In this document: positions 1 to 10,981 of the stretch, piece by piece | Layout of the letters: each line of letters starts with the position of its first letter | Position numbering within the stretch: the stretch's first letter is position 1 | Source: Prorocentrum cordatum | Taxonomy: Eukaryota > Sar > Dinophyceae > Prorocentrales > Prorocentraceae | DNA: 64,000 nucleotides | NCBI GenBank assembly: GCA_963575745.1 | Contig: CAUYUJ010016888.1 | Coordinates: forward strand, 159,501 to 223,500 | Direction of reading: 5' to 3' | Notes under the pieces: generated by a model | The model's database searches: none | The model's input: the letters and a program-made list of their open reading frames with translations, nothing else | What the model was told of the DNA's origin: nothing | Made by a program: the position numbers and the translations under genes

Positions 1-480
1 GAGAGCCCTCAAGAACTACCAAGACGGCCGCAGGACAGCCCAAGAGGCTCCCTAGACGCCCCAGGAGGGCTCCAGTGGGACCCCCAAGATGGCCTCAAGA
101 AGCAAACACAGTGGATTTCGCTTGCTTGCTTGTCTCATTTTCACGCTCTCCTTTTCGAGTGCCTCCCATACCGGCCCCAGACGGACCAAACAGCGCCCAA
201 GAAATACTGGAAACGGCCCAAGAGAGCCCCACGACGGCCCAAGAAACACCCAAGACGGTTCGAGATGCCCTCCAGACGGCCTGACAATCCCCCAAGAGGG
301 CCAGGCCGACGAGCTGGAACTCGAATGAGGCCAAGAAACCCTCTGCGAAAAGATTGCCCCCAAACATGACCCCACGAGGCCCCCAAGACGTCCCAAGAGG
401 GCCCAATGAGGCACCCACGAACCCTCAAGAGGCTCCCTAAAGGCTTCCAGAAGAGCTCAAGCAGCTTCGCAACATAACCC
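1..480. repeat. Degenerate CAAGAGGCCC minisatellite block 1
   Basis: About 480 bp built from imperfect 10-12 bp units of the type CCCAAGAGGCCC. Similar blocks recur at 3.65-4.15, 4.9-5.4, 29.43-29.93, 39.27-39.62 and 41.64-42.02 kb, in both orientations. Near 121-170 the units are interrupted by a pyrimidine-rich segment (CTCATTTTCACGCTCTCC) that weakly resembles the shared core of the other blocks. Reading frames across it are open only because the units lack stops; I do not regard it as coding. Confidence 0.6.
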
Positions 481-526
481 AAGAGACTTCCAAAAGGCCT
501 CATCGCCATCGTGGTCCTCCTGCTCC

Positions 527-1360
527 TCACCCTGCCCCGAAGATGTCTCCCGGGAGGCCGCCCTGGTGCGAGCAACGCCCCAACCGTTTGGCTATCAGGA
601 AACGGAGCCGCTGCCGTGCTATCTCACCCCTCTTCTGGGGGTCGGCGAAAAGGCGTAAACCGCTCGAATAGACCAACAGTTGCGTGAACCCCGCGGCCAG
701 ATGGTATTGCGCCCATGGCTGCAAATACTTGGCGTGTGTGTGGGGTTCTCGATCAACCATCGTGCATAGGACGAAATCCGAATCACGTTTTACAAATCGT
801 GATGCGCTTACGGGAATGCCAGAGCGATTATACGCCAAAAACCCTTTGTACGTCCCCTTCAAATTGAGACGCGCAGACGACGAACCGCTCAGCGCCGACA
901 TCGTGGGGCAAGAGATGACCATGGCCCAGTGGGGTGATGGTCTGGTGCTCGTATCTCTGAAGTTCGCCTCCACGGTGGCCTTTGGCCAATGACGCGCGTC
1001 CACGTCCACGTTCGTATAGCCCCGAAGAACAGAAACACTCTCGGCCAGCCTCGTCGCTGGCGACGTCCACTCACAAGTCCATCCCGTCTCAAGTCCCCAC
1101 GCGCGCAGTGCCTGCTTTGAGATTCCTATGTTTGAGTCGAATTGGATCGACTTCATGTTCAGAATGACGTGCGCCACTGGCTTCGCATGGTCATAGAAGG
1201 CATCGATGAGCAACGGCGCATGCCCACTCATCTCGGCCTCGTCCAGCATGACAGTGCCAGCAACGATGCCGACAGGCGTGCTTTTTTGATTGCTTCTTTG
1301 GATTACGACCGCCTGTGCATGAACGAGGCCTGACACGAGCAGAAAGTGTGAATTGAACAT
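527..1360 (-). CDS. Partial GT92-like (DUF23) glycosyltransferase reading frame
   Basis: A 277-codon frame with varied composition, unlike its repeat-rich neighbours. It starts with a hydrophobic stretch (MFNSHFLLVSGLVHAQA) that could be a signal peptide or anchor. Residues about 195-234 read FVLCTMVDREPHTHAKYL then QPWAQYHLAAGFTQLLVY, the N-terminal signature of GT92 family enzymes (hydrophobic-C-x-hydrophobic-x-x-E, then W-x-x-Y/H, then G-x-x-x-hydrophobic-Y). The family domain needs roughly 200 further residues, and what follows residue 234 does not look like it. A GT dinucleotide at 660-659 on the minus strand lies exactly where the similarity ends and could be an intron donor; the next exon would be outside the window or lost. 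GT92 enzymes act in the secretory pathway on glycans or glycolipids; the substrate here cannot be told. Residues 1-190 are not recognised. Confidence 0.45.
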   Translation of the reverse strand: MFNSHFLLVSGLVHAQAVVIQRSNQKSTPVGIVAGTVMLDEAEMSGHAPLLIDAFYDHAKPVAHVILNMKSIQFDSNIGISKQALRAWGLETGWTCEWTSPATRLAESVSVLRGYTNVDVDARHWPKATVEANFRDTSTRPSPHWAMVISCPTMSALSGSSSARLNLKGTYKGFLAYNRSGIPVSASRFVKRDSDFVLCTMVDREPHTHAKYLQPWAQYHLAAGFTQLLVYSSGLRLFADPQKRGEIARQRLRFLIAKRLGRCSHQGGLPGDIFGAG

Positions 1361-1855
1361 TATGTAGAACTATACAGTGTGTTACAGCCCGTGCGGCCAA
1401 TCAGAACGTGCTTGAACAGAAACGGCTACTGCATTGTGCCCGAAGTGGTTGAGCGCAGAGTGGTCGTGGATCTGGAGACGTTTTCGCTGAATGGCCTCGC
1501 AACCCTCACATATCGATATCATCATGGCAAGAGCATGCGCCAACAATGAGATCATCTGTAGCATAGGCGCTCTTCCCGAACGTCCACAGGGGATACGAGG
1601 TGGAGTTCACTACCTGCGCAAGTTCACACGCAGCGCTGAACTGGCGCAAATAATGAACTTGCCCTTTCAAGGTAAGCACGAAACTTCAAACATCTCGCCA
1701 AAAACTTGCAACACCATCGAGATCAATTGCACCGTAAGCGCGCCCCCAGAAATCCAACTAGCCCTCTGGGCGTAGATGGTCTAGAGAGCTTTCTCTTCCA
1801 ATCCCCTTCTTCTCCTTCGGGGAGGTTTTTATCATTGTTCCCTAATAGTATTCAC
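1361..1855. other. Unrecognised spacer
   Basis: No gene recognised. About 50 bp at 1596-1645 (GTGGAGTTCACTACCTGCGC and on) is a diverged match to 4349-4398 (GTAGAGCTCACTACCCGCGC and on), so a small dispersed repeat is present. Confidence 0.35.
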
Positions 1856-1858
1856 CCC

Positions 1859-3590
1859 CTCCCCCAGGCGACCGGCAGCCAACCAGGAACAATGAGGTCC
1901 CCATGATCACCACCCCAACCATCCTTATCAAAAGACAATACGAAACACACTCTCTCCAAATTGGGAGCATGCGCAACCTACCCGATGCGGGCCCCCCCCA
2001 CCACCATCCCTGTCAAAAAACAATACCTCCCCCAGGCGACCAGCAGCCAACCAGGAACAATGAGGTCCCCATGATCACCACCCCAACCATCCTTGTCAAA
2101 AGACAATACGAAACACACTCTCTCCAAATTGGGAGCATGCGCAACCAACCCGATGCGGGCCCCCCCACCACCATCCCTGTCAAAAAACAATACAAAGTAC
2201 ACTTTGGGGCAAAGTCTGGAGTCATGTTTGTTAGGCCCGCGAGCACTTTTTGTTTTTGACGGGGACGGCGGGGGTGTCAGCAAATTGCCTGCTGTTCGCA
2301 GGGCTACCATCCCTGACAAAAAAACAATACATAATGCACCTCGCGGCTAAATTTGAATCATGCGCGGCCACCCCGCGATCACTATAAAGTGGTGTTTGAC
2401 AGGGACGGCAGGAGAGTGGCGTATGGTCTGCTGTGCGCAGGCCCACCAGACGCAATGATAGGCATTAGTTTTCCCCATGTGTGCTGCTACGTGCGCAGGC
2501 GCACATGACACACTCTGCATGTGCCCCGAACGTGGCGCACCTGGCGCGGCTGGAGTATGCGGCACACCTGGCGCACGCGGAGGCACGTGGCGCATCTGGC
2601 GCACCAGGCATGCCTGGCACGCTCGGGTCCCAGGGGTGCCTCGCGCGAGTGGCGCTCCTGGCACGCGTGGCGCACCACACCCCAGCGTCGCGCACGTGGG
2701 CTCGGTGTTGGTTTCCAGTAGCTGTCCATCCAAAGACGACCGCTGCACATGCTGAAGCTCGGGTGTTACTTCTGTGCTGGGAGGGCGGGTGGGAGTGAGC
2801 TATATTGTACACTGCTCCCTGTTAATATACACTCCCTCCCCAAGGCGACCGGTAGCCAACCAGGAACCATGCTCCCCCCCACCACTCCTGCCAACCAACA
2901 ATACAAAACGCACTCTGCCTCTACATTTGGAGCATGCGCAACCAATCCGATGCGGGCCCCCCCACCATCCCTGTCAAAAAAACAATACAAAGTACACTTT
3001 GGGCAAAGTCTGGAGTCGAGCACTTTGTATGGTTTTTTGAGAGGGACGGTGGGGGTGTTAGCATATTGCCTGCTGCGCGCAAGGCTACCATCCCTGACAA
3101 ACAACAATACAAAATGCACCTCGCGACTAAATCTGGATCATGCGCGGCCGCCCCGCGATCACTGTCAAGTGGTGGCGTGTGGCCTGCTGTGCGCAGGCCC
3201 ACCAAACACAATGATGGGAATTGGTTTTCTACATGGATGGTGGTGGCCGACATGTTTCCCGATGTGTGCTGCTACGTGCGCAAGCGCACCTGACACACTC
3301 TACACGTGCCCCGAACGTGGCGCACCTGGCGCGGCTGGAGTATGCGGCACACCTGGCGCACGCGGAGGCACGTGGCGCATCTGGCGCACCAGGCGTGCCT
3401 GGCACGCTCGGGTCCCAGGGGTGCCTAACGCGCGTGGCGCTCCTGACACGCGTGGCGCACCACACCTCAGCGTCGTGCACTCGGGCTACGTTTTGGTTCC
3501 CAGTAGCTGTCCATCCAAAGACGATCGCTGATTCTGCTGAAGCTCGGGTGTCACGTATGTGCTGGGAGGGCGGGTGGGAATGAGCTAGAC
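1859..3590. repeat. Nested tandem duplication, units about 168 bp and 0.8 kb
   Basis: A 168-bp unit beginning CCCCCAGGCGACC is present at 1861 and again at 2029. A larger unit of about 0.8 kb follows: 2136-2815 is repeated as 2934-3590 with small gaps. Each large unit contains CCATCCCTGTCAAAAAACAA, a stretch dense in GGCGCACCTGGCGC-like words (2530-2690 and 3310-3460), and the same end (GGCGGGTGGGA). Pairwise identity looks around 85-90 percent by eye. No retroelement or gene domain was found inside. Confidence 0.75.
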
Positions 3591-3649
3591 GGCTTGCGGA
3601 CGGGTGGGTCGCTTGACCCCTCCCCCATACCCCCTACCCTGGACCTGGA

Positions 3650-4150
3650 GGGGGGGTTTCGCGGGTCGTTGGAGCGTCCAAGATGGCTCTAGGAGGGCCT
3701 CAGAGAAACCACGATGACTTCCAAGATGTCCCAAGATTGCCCAAGATGGCTCCCAAGATGCTCCAAGAGGCCGCAATATCGATCCAGGACGGCTCCGAGT
3801 GGCCACGGAGTCCTTTCAGGAGGCCGCCAAAAGGTCAACATGCTTCAAACACATAAGGACAATCAATGATTGTTGCCTTCTCGCCTTTTCGCTGTCGGTG
3901 GCCTTCCGAGGCCTCAAGACAACTACAAGAGGGCCTATGGGGGCCAGAAGAGAGGCCCAAGAGAGTCCCAAGGCGAGCGCTCCAAGAGCGCCCCAAGGGG
4001 GCCCAAGAGGCGATTTCCAGTGACCAAGAACGCCCCCAAGGCTCCCAAAAACGCCTCAAGAGGGCCCCAAGAGGCGCTCACGAGGCCCAAGAGGTGTCCA
4101 AGAGGCAAGAGCGCTCCAAGAGGGACACTTCCTCTGCGCGCTGCCCACTT
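3650..4150. repeat. Degenerate CAAGAGGCCC block 2 with pyrimidine-rich core
   Basis: Imperfect CCAAGAGGCCC units flank a core at 3866-3915 reading TTGCCTTCTCGCCTTTTCGC. The same core occurs at 5130-5180 and 41610-41655, and in reverse at 29625-29670, always embedded in such units. Non-coding by appearance. Confidence 0.6.
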
Positions 4151-4394
4151 CCTTGATCGAGGCAACTCCTCTGGGCATCGTCTGTGGATGGGGTGGTGGT
4201 TACTTTTAGTCAGCGGCCGCGGGCGAGCGCGCCAGCGGCGAGTCAGGTCAAAGCGGGCTACGCAGAGACTAATTCGGCAAACGAAACGCAGGACAAACAA
4301 CAAGGGCTGGTGGTTACGCCAAGCGTCAACAAGGAACAACGAAGGAAAGAAGGTAGAGCTCACTACCCGCGCCAATTCAAACGATGTGCTGAAC

Positions 4395-4772
4395 TTACGC
4401 GGGTAGCGACCTGATCATGATACTGCTCCTGGTCCTCATGCTGCAGCTCGTACTCTTCCGCCTCGGCGCCCTTGCCTCCGCCCCATCGCTTTCGTCGCCT
4501 GCCCCCTTCGCCGACAACAAGGACAATTCACACCCTGCGCAAAATTGGGAAACCACATTGTTTTTGCCTGCCCGGAAGCATGTTGTTGAGGATGCCTCGA
4601 GCGATATGCGTCCGAACGATTTTTTTAGCGGAATGTCTCGAGCGAGACGCTTATGTTTAAACACCTGTTGATCAACCCATAGTTTTTCTATAAATTCGCT
4701 TCTTGGGTCATCTTGGAGGTCATCCAAGAGCTCTCCGAAACGATGCCTCAAGACAGCTCTTGGCGCACCCAA
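4395..4772 (-). CDS. Unrecognised short reading frame
   Basis: A 125-codon frame with mixed composition, including an acidic/basic stretch RFGELLDDLQDDPRSEFIEK and two cysteines spaced C-x-x-C (QFCAGC). No family recognised and no neighbour supports a function. It may be an isolated exon or chance. Confidence 0.15.
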   Translation of the reverse strand: MGAPRAVLRHRFGELLDDLQDDPRSEFIEKLWVDQQVFKHKRLARDIPLKKSFGRISLEASSTTCFRAGKNNVVSQFCAGCELSLLSAKGAGDESDGAEARAPRRKSTSCSMRTRSSIMIRSLPA

Positions 4773-4829
4773 TCCAGCCAGCCCTGTGGGCGCAGGCGAT
4801 CTAACGATGTTTTTTTTCCCCCGCTTCCA

Positions 4830-5470
4830 AGAGCACCTCTCCCCCTTCGGGCGAAGGCTTACCTCTCCCCCTCCCCCCTCCCCTGGACCTGGACGCGGGG
4901 GCGCGAGGTTTCAGAGGGTCCTTCTTGGCCCAAAATGGCTCCAAGAGGGCTCCAAAGAACCCAGGTTGGCCTCCACGACCGCTCAATGTAGCCCAACATG
5001 GCTCACCATAGCTAACATCGTGCCTCCAAGAGGCCCCCAAGGGCCACACGACGGATCCAATTGCTTTTGAAGACCCCTCAGGGCTTCCCCGAAATGCCAA
5101 CATCCTTGAACCACCTCAGGGGGCTCACTGATTTTAGCTTTCTCGCCCCTTCGCTTCCGATGCGCTTTTGAGGTTTCAAGATGGCCACAAAATGGCCCCA
5201 AGAGGAGCCCACGAGGCCCCCGAAGCAGCCCCAAGAGCGCCCAATATCGCACCAAGAAGGCACCCCAAAGGCGATTTCGAGGGCTCTTAAAGGGGGTTAA
5301 TAAAGGACCCACCTTTGGACCGATGGCCTCCAAAGTGGTCCCAGGAGGCCATCCGAAGCCCCCAGGGGAACCCCAAGAGGACCCCCAACAGGGACCCCAC
5401 GAAAGCCCTAAAACGCCCCCCCCCCCCCAAAAAAAAACACGACGATGACCCCCCCCCCCAAAGAGCCCCA
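4830..5470. repeat. Degenerate CAAGAGGCCC block 3 and homopolymer runs
   Basis: Third block of CCAAGAGGCCC-like units, with the pyrimidine core at 5130-5180 (TTTCTCGCCCCTTCGCTTCC). It ends in C- and A-homopolymer runs at 5418-5460. Confidence 0.6.
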
Positions 5471-5762
5471 ACATGGCCCCAAGGTGCCCCAAAGAGTTCG
5501 AAGGGGGTTGGGATGCCCAACCATGCGCTTCGCCTAAGGCGAAGCCCATATCCAACTCTGTTTAACCGTAGTAACGACAATCCCAGAAGTAGGATATCGT
5601 CGCGGGAGCGACGGGCCATGTCAAGCGAATCTGTTTTCGGTCTCTATGGCAATTAGCGTGCCTCGCGATGAACCGCAGTCATCTGTTCGCGGCCAGCCGC
5701 TTGAGCATAAGCGGCCGCGGACAAACGCTCGCTATCTCTCGCCTTTGCCCCAGCCTCCTTTA

Positions 5763-5764
<2 letters not shown>

Positions 5765-5851
<87 letters not shown>

Positions 5852-5871
5852 GGGGGGTTTGGGGGGGGGGG
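5765..5871. repeat. (GT)n microsatellite followed by poly-G
   Basis: About 42 uninterrupted GT dinucleotides (5765-5849), then two G runs separated by TTT. Probably hypervariable and prone to slippage. Confidence 0.98.
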
Positions 5872-6005
5872 GAACGAAGCGTGAGTCCGCTGCCCGCTAC
5901 ACAGTAAAGCAATCCATGCACAAGGTAGGCAGCAGCAGGCGGGCTCAACGAGGGAGGTTGGCCCGCGCGCAAGTGCCCTTGCAAGCAAGTTGCCTCGCAG
6001 GCAAG

Positions 6006-6769
6006 TCAACTTGCAGACGATTGCTCCTCGGGCGGCTCAGACGGCTTTGTCTGGCCAGCCCTGTATGGATTGTGTCGTATTAAGTCATGCTTGAAGGATT
6101 GCGTTCCTCCCATGACCTGTAGGGCATGTCTCTGTCGATGCTCTTTGGTGTGGCCGTCCGCGGTCGTGCCGCGAATGTCACGCCACTGCGCGCAATGCAC
6201 GATGCCTCGCTCCATCATCTGTCGTGTCCAACTGATGCGTCCCAAGAGTGTGCACTCAATCGGTTTCTTCAAGTCTCTGCTTGGCACGGACTTGAAGACA
6301 TATTCAGCATCGATGGCCAAAGTGACCTTAATGCTCGGGCCGCCCATCTCGAGTATACCTTTCAACTCAGTGGGTGTCGGCGGCCCTGCGTGGAGTTAAT
6401 GCAGAGTGACGATCGTGGAATAGCAATTCCAGTTGTGGGCTGCTGCTAGTGTTTCCGCTGAATAGCTCAAGCGGGCCTGCAAACGGTGAGACTTGCAGTG
6501 CGCTTCGACAAAATGGGCGACGGGCTTGCCGGCGTGCGCGTGTCCACGCCGTAGCAGGTTTGCCCCGCGAATGCCATGGCCTTAGATCTCGTCCTCGGCA
6601 TCTCCGCTAGACGCCGGTAACCGGAGCCACTGTGCAGGTCGACCTCGCCCGTTGAAGCCATCGATTGATAGGCGACCTTCTGCGGGCAAATCCTGCAAAT
6701 TTCCTGTGCTCGCTTACAGTCGTCGCACTTGCATGTGGGTCGGTTCTTGGGCGCGCTGTAGAGGTGCAA
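6006..6769 (-). pseudogene. Copia RNase H fragment
   Basis: Two frames together give an RNase H-like tail. 6467-6769 carries a first-strand motif EVDLHSGSGYRR (catalytic Asp in a D-x-x-S context) after a cysteine-rich stretch. 6006-6365 carries VTLAIDAEYVFKSV and later HCAQWRDIRGTTADGHTKE, matching the D-A-x-x-x-hydrophobic and W-x-D-x-R-x-x-x-A-D-G-x-T-K motifs of copia RNase H. Frame changes and stops make it non-functional. Confidence 0.7.
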
Positions 6770-7330
6770 CGCATGACATTAACCGCGCTTGTGTCAATAG
6801 GGCGTGATCCAAGGCGCCTCTGAAGCTGACGAACATGTCGGTGACCATCTTCAATGCTTTGGCGTCAGCGTCTGCGCCAGTAAATTCAGGATGTTGTACA
6901 ATGCAGAATTGTTTACATACGTGTATGTCTACTCGTCTTGACAAGAGCAACGTTGCCGCCCCCATCCTCCATGTACCTCGCAGCGCAACTGGTAGAGGTG
7001 TGTTTGTTGAATTTCCATTTGCCAGAGTATCCTCGACGCACTGGGCGCGCCTGTCGATGGCGCCCTGTCCGGCAATGTTAATGTCATCAACGTGCTTGGC
7101 TGGGGGAAGGTTGGGGCTCGTCTAACTCCTTCCTCGTCGTAGGACGTGGGTCTGAGACCAAACCCTCTCGTGGTCTTTCTGAGCTTCAGGGAGAAGGCTC
7201 TGGGTGCGTCCTTGGTGCCAGTGCCTGGTTTGAGGCGCTGTAGGCAGTGCTTCGACTCGTCGTGGTGCTCCAATCCTTGAAGGCATCCAAGCGCAGATGC
7301 CGACCCAGGCGGCGCCGTAAAGGACGCCAC
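6714..7330 (-). pseudogene. Copia reverse transcriptase palm and connection fragment
   Basis: 6929-7330 contains GTKDAPRAFSLKLRKTTRG, the copia G-x-x-D-A-P-R-x-F palm motif. In another frame near 7075-7105 the minus strand encodes KHVDDINIAG, the catalytic HVDD form of the YxDD box. 6714-6965 continues with LMSCVAPLQRAQEPTHMQVR, typical of the RT-RNase H connection. Several frameshifts separate the pieces. Confidence 0.75.
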
Positions 7331-7559
7331 GCGTTCCTTTTCACCGGCTGCTTCGGCAAGTTCGTGATTGGCGAGTCCCCATCAGGGAAGCCATGTTGAT
7401 GTCACGGGAGGCGCCCATTGCTTCTCGCGCGCCGCCCTGCTCGCGAGTAGTCTCTGACTCGACCGCCGCGCCGTTCCTGAGAAAGCTTCCGCGTCGAAGG
7501 CTTCGAGATCCATGGACCCCGGAAGTACCGAGCGTAGTCTAATGTCACGTTCCATCTAG

Positions 7560-8327
7560 CCCTTCTCGTTCATGACGAATTTCCACTTTTATGCGTGTCT
7601 CGAAATCATGATGTTTTACGCCTTCGGTACATCCTGCATTTTGGAGCATTTTGTCAGACCATGTCTTGAGTTCAATTTACAAGGCTTTAGATGCCTTGAC
7701 TGGATTCGCCTGGATGTCGGCCATCGCGAGGTCGTCCTCCTTGACGACTACAGCTCGTCTAGCTGCAGCGGTCATATATACTTGCATAATGGTCACACGG
7801 TCGAAGTCGAGTATACTGCGTTGTTGTTCGGGTAGGCATACCCTTGACATATCTGCAGTGAAGCAGAGTCCTGCACATTGTCCGTGCTCGTCAAAATCCA
7901 ACCCATAACGGTCGTCTTCGTCCGTGGAGCACAGTGGGACATGAAATGTCTCCGTGTCTATATCATGTGGACGGGGCCACGTAGGCAGGCGACCCCGCTG
8001 TTCTCCAGCTGCTGTGACCAGCGCGCTGTTGCCGGCGATCGCCTGTGTGGGTGCAGTGTAGAGGTCGTCTATTGGAGCTGCCTCCAGTAATTCTCTTTCT
8101 TCCTGCAGTTTTGCGTGCCGCACCTCCATGATGTGTGCCTCGAGGTCCGCCTCGGATTCCTCGTGGAAAATGGGGGACCGCCCGTCTTCCTGTGGTGGTT
8201 CGGCTTGTGTCGTTGTCTTGTGTCGGTGCGTCAGCCAAATCTTCCAACTTCGCCGTGTCTTTGTCGGGGCCCGCCTAAGGCTTGGTGGACTTCGTGCACT
8301 GGATGATCCTCGAATGTGCTGATCCAA
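7560..8327 (-). pseudogene. Copia Pol linker and RT N-terminal region
   Basis: A 216-codon frame (7677-8327) rich in acidic residues, with EEDDLAMADIQANPVKASKA-like wording near its end. Beyond its stop the minus strand still encodes ELKTWSDK, the usual start of the RT fingers in this lineage. It links the integrase tail to the RT. Inactivated by a stop and frameshift. Confidence 0.55.
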
Positions 8328-8570
8328 TTAAAATGTATATGTTTAAGGCAGGGCCTTCGGCGTCGCAATGATGGAAGCCTGGGTTCACGTCGTTGTCATC
8401 TTGCGCCAATGTACGACTGTCAGCACGAGTCGACGGAGGTAGCTTGTGAATGCTCTCGGCTAACCTGACAGAGACCGCGTTCTCGCTGCGAAAGAAATTC
8501 CTGATAGGGTATTGAAGAGTTGTGCGTGCTTCAGGAGATAGTCGGCTCGCGCCTGTCATCTGGAGCTCCC

Positions 8571-9118
8571 CTATTTGGAGCGTGTCGCCTCGCAGGTGGA
8601 CAGGCCGAATGTCAGCGCTGTCCGTAGTGCTGCGTTGTCCGAGCCAATTTCTCGAGCGATCAAAACTTCGATATATAATGGGCGGCGTGCGTCGCCGCGT
8701 TGGACATGCACTTCGCGGCCCCCCGCCCCCGCGATGACTCGACCCCTGTCGGGGTCGTTTCGCGCGACCGGGGAGGGCCCATTCCAGCCGCCCCGGTCGT
8801 CCTTTGTAGTAGTGGGGCGATGGTAGTCAAGTAGATCTCCTTCGTCATAGCAATTCTGACCAGTGATAGTAGTCATGGTCCGTAGTGCGCGATTTGTTTT
8901 CGCTGGGCTTGAGTAATATCCTCAACGCTTACCTGGCGGATAATCTGTTCTTGAGAACGGTCGAATGTTTCCGTCTGCTGTTCGTGGCCCAGAACAGGCC
9001 GGTCGGGCAGCGTCGCTGGTTGCCGTCCAGACAGCGCGTTGCATGGAGACACTTCAGTTTTACAAAGTGAACGCGTTGGCGGCAAATAGGGCTTCATGCA
9101 GTGGACGTGTGAACACAA
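8571..9118 (-). pseudogene. Copia integrase C-terminal region
   Basis: Two frames: 8873-9118 with NALSGRQPATLPDRPVLGHE and 8571-8876 with HRPTTTKDDRGGWNGPSPVA followed by REVHVQRGDARRPLYIE. The first is the familiar N-A-L-x-G-R-x-P-x-x-L-P patch at the end of the integrase core and the second is the GKGR/tail domain that follows it. The frames overlap with a shift, so not translatable as one protein. Confidence 0.65.
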
Positions 9119-9148
9119 GACGTAAAGTAGGTGTCGTAGTATGCCATT

Positions 9149-9644
9149 TCAGGTTTCAGTTATCGTAGCGCGTTGTCCACGCGCACGTATCCTCTGCTTA
9201 ATGCCAATTGCCGTGGGGGCTGCCTTTGCGGTGTCGTTGTTAAGTGCACTCTCCCCGTCGGAGTAGAATACCTTGGCAGGTCCGAATTGCATCCGGCACT
9301 GATGATGCGCATCTAGGATGCGTTTGCCCCCGGCCCTGCGCCCCCGACATGTATCGCAGGCGCCCTTTCTCAGGCTCAGCCTGGCGTTGTCTAGACCTGC
9401 CTTGGTTAAGGTGAATCTCATCCTAGGCTCTTTGGCGTGGAACCACCGCAAGTGCAGTTTTCGCAACTCGCGTGTTACCGCGCTTGGGTCAAGGCTGCGT
9501 AGGTTCTGTAAACTAATTTGTACATCGAACCTTGACCAGTTTGGAAGTCTTGGACGAGCAGCAGGGTCACCCGCAGGTGGTGGTGGTGGGCCCCCCCCTT
9601 GCTGCCGACCTCGTCTGTCCACTATATGTGGTGGCCGTCTGTGA
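9149..9644 (-). pseudogene. Copia integrase finger and core, internally deleted
   Basis: The C-terminal 165 codons of a longer frame contain the finger ELRKLHLRWFHAKEPRMRF with a later CDTCRGR, fitting the H-x-x-x-H...C-x-x-C zinc finger. Only about 20 residues later comes VFYSDGESALNNDTAKA, which carries an acidic residue of the DDE core and normally lies about 100 residues downstream. The first catalytic Asp region is therefore deleted. The frame stops after RARGQRATITET. Confidence 0.7.
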
Positions 9645-9692
9645 TCGTCCGAGCTGCCGCCTCCGCTCGAGGCAGGTTGCCCCGCAGCCGGT

Positions 9693-10040
9693 TCAGCGGC
9701 AATTCTGCCAACTGTGATGTCGTGGCGCTGGCGCCTGCTGTTGGTCCAGCTCTGGAACCAGGCCTCGGAGCTCGTGGCCGCGCAGTTTGGCGGCTGGTGC
9801 CTCGGATGCAGCTGCCGCCGCAGGTGGCGGTGCTGCCGGTTTGGCTGGAGCGGGGGAATCTTGTCCGCGGTTGTCAGGCAGCTTCCACGGTTTAGCAAAT
9901 CTGAATTTGCCAGGCGTGCGCAGGTGACCAGGCTTAGCCTGACCGTAGTTCTTCTTGCAGACTGTGCATTCCCAATCGTAATCCCCCGTGTCGTACCCCC
10001 TGCAAAATTTAGGGCCCCTGTCGTGCACTGGGAAGTGCAT
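9693..10040 (-). pseudogene. Gag-like zinc-binding region of the copia element
   Basis: Contains FCRGYDTGDYDWECTVCKKN followed by YGQAKPGHLRTP, a Cys-rich patch (C-x11-C-x-x-C-x-x-x-x-x-x-x-x-H) in the place of a Gag nucleocapsid domain, then an Ala/Pro-rich tail. It overlaps the integrase-containing frame in another phase. Two further minus frames upstream (10405-10671 and 10703-10981) may be Gag remnants but show no recognisable motif. Confidence 0.45.
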
Positions 10041-10981
10041 GTTGACGTTGTCCGCGCATGCTGGATATCCCCATCTTCCTGATGGTGGTCTCGCGATCGA
10101 TCCGTCAGGGTGCCGACGGATAGTTGGGTGATCAAAGTCGAACGCTCGTACGTTCGTGACGAGAACAGAGGATGATCATCCAAGGGACCACGATTTACTA
10201 GGATCGTGCCACGTGCAATTTGACTTGCTTCAGCGACGAAGGATTGCATCTTCGGAGTATATTGGTCTGCCCTGGCAAATTCCTTGCTGCGAACCGAGGT
10301 ATGTTGATGATGGCCCGTGCACCGTTTGTTCTCGAAGGATGCCAGCGAAAGACGGTGGTTGGCCATTCTCTCAATGGGTTTGCGTATTACTACCCCGATG
10401 GAAATCACGAAGACCCGTGGTGCATTGGTCCATGTTGATTTTGCAAGTGCTTTCGCGTCCAGCCAATGTAATCCATGTAAGTAAACCCGTCGGAGGTCGC
10501 TTTGGCGGAAGGCAACCCTTCCGCATAATTTGATGTTTGGAAGGTCTGCCTCGTGGTGTTCATACCAGTGTCATAATTGACCTTGAAATTGAAGTAGGAC
10601 GGAAGTCCAGTCGTTCTGCAGTTGGGTTGTAGTATAACAGCATTGACGAACCACACATCCAAGTAGTGCATAATTGCGTCCTGGACTTCCTTGTTTCCAG
10701 AGTCAACGTAGGAACGTTTGTCGAGGTTTCCCCCTGAGGAAATACCTCGACTGAAGGCTAACTGCGATATTCCCCACTACCTCCACACAGTTCCAGCATG
10801 CCTGCCTTGCTGTGTCGTCCGTAACGCAAGGTTGGGATTCTGAAAAACACATCGGCATGTGTATCCGCAGGTAAACCCGCCGGTAGTGCGATAAAAAGGT
10901 TTCCTCATCTTCGTCGCCATCGGTGTCTAGGGACGTCGGTATAGAAAACCCCACACCCGAGGCCCGTGAAGTCCTCGCCAC

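Larger units (their letters stand above)
6006..10981 (-). mobile_element. Decayed Ty1/copia-like retrotransposon
   Basis: Minus-strand segments appear in copia order: gag-like zinc region (about 10.04-9.69 kb), integrase finger and core (9.64-9.15), integrase tail (9.12-8.57), linker and RT N-terminus (8.33-7.56), RT palm with an HVDD box (7.33-6.93) and RNase H (6.77-6.01). The segments lie in different frames with many stops and shifts, so the copy is dead. I could not find LTRs: the flanks at 5.65-6.0 and 11.0-11.2 kb share no obvious repeat. The motif wording is that of the copia lineage abundant in dinoflagellates. Confidence 0.8.

Noticed and set aside
4925-4950. CCCAAAATGGCTCCAAG resembling the complement of the dinoflagellate spliced leader
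   Set aside because: Only about 10 bases match, without the flanking leader sequence, donor site or a tandem SL array. The block is made of CCAAGAGG-type repeats that create such words by chance.
5650-6005. LTRs for the copia element
   Set aside because: I compared the flanks at 5.65-6.0 and 11.0-11.2 kb and saw no shared sequence or TG…CA ends.
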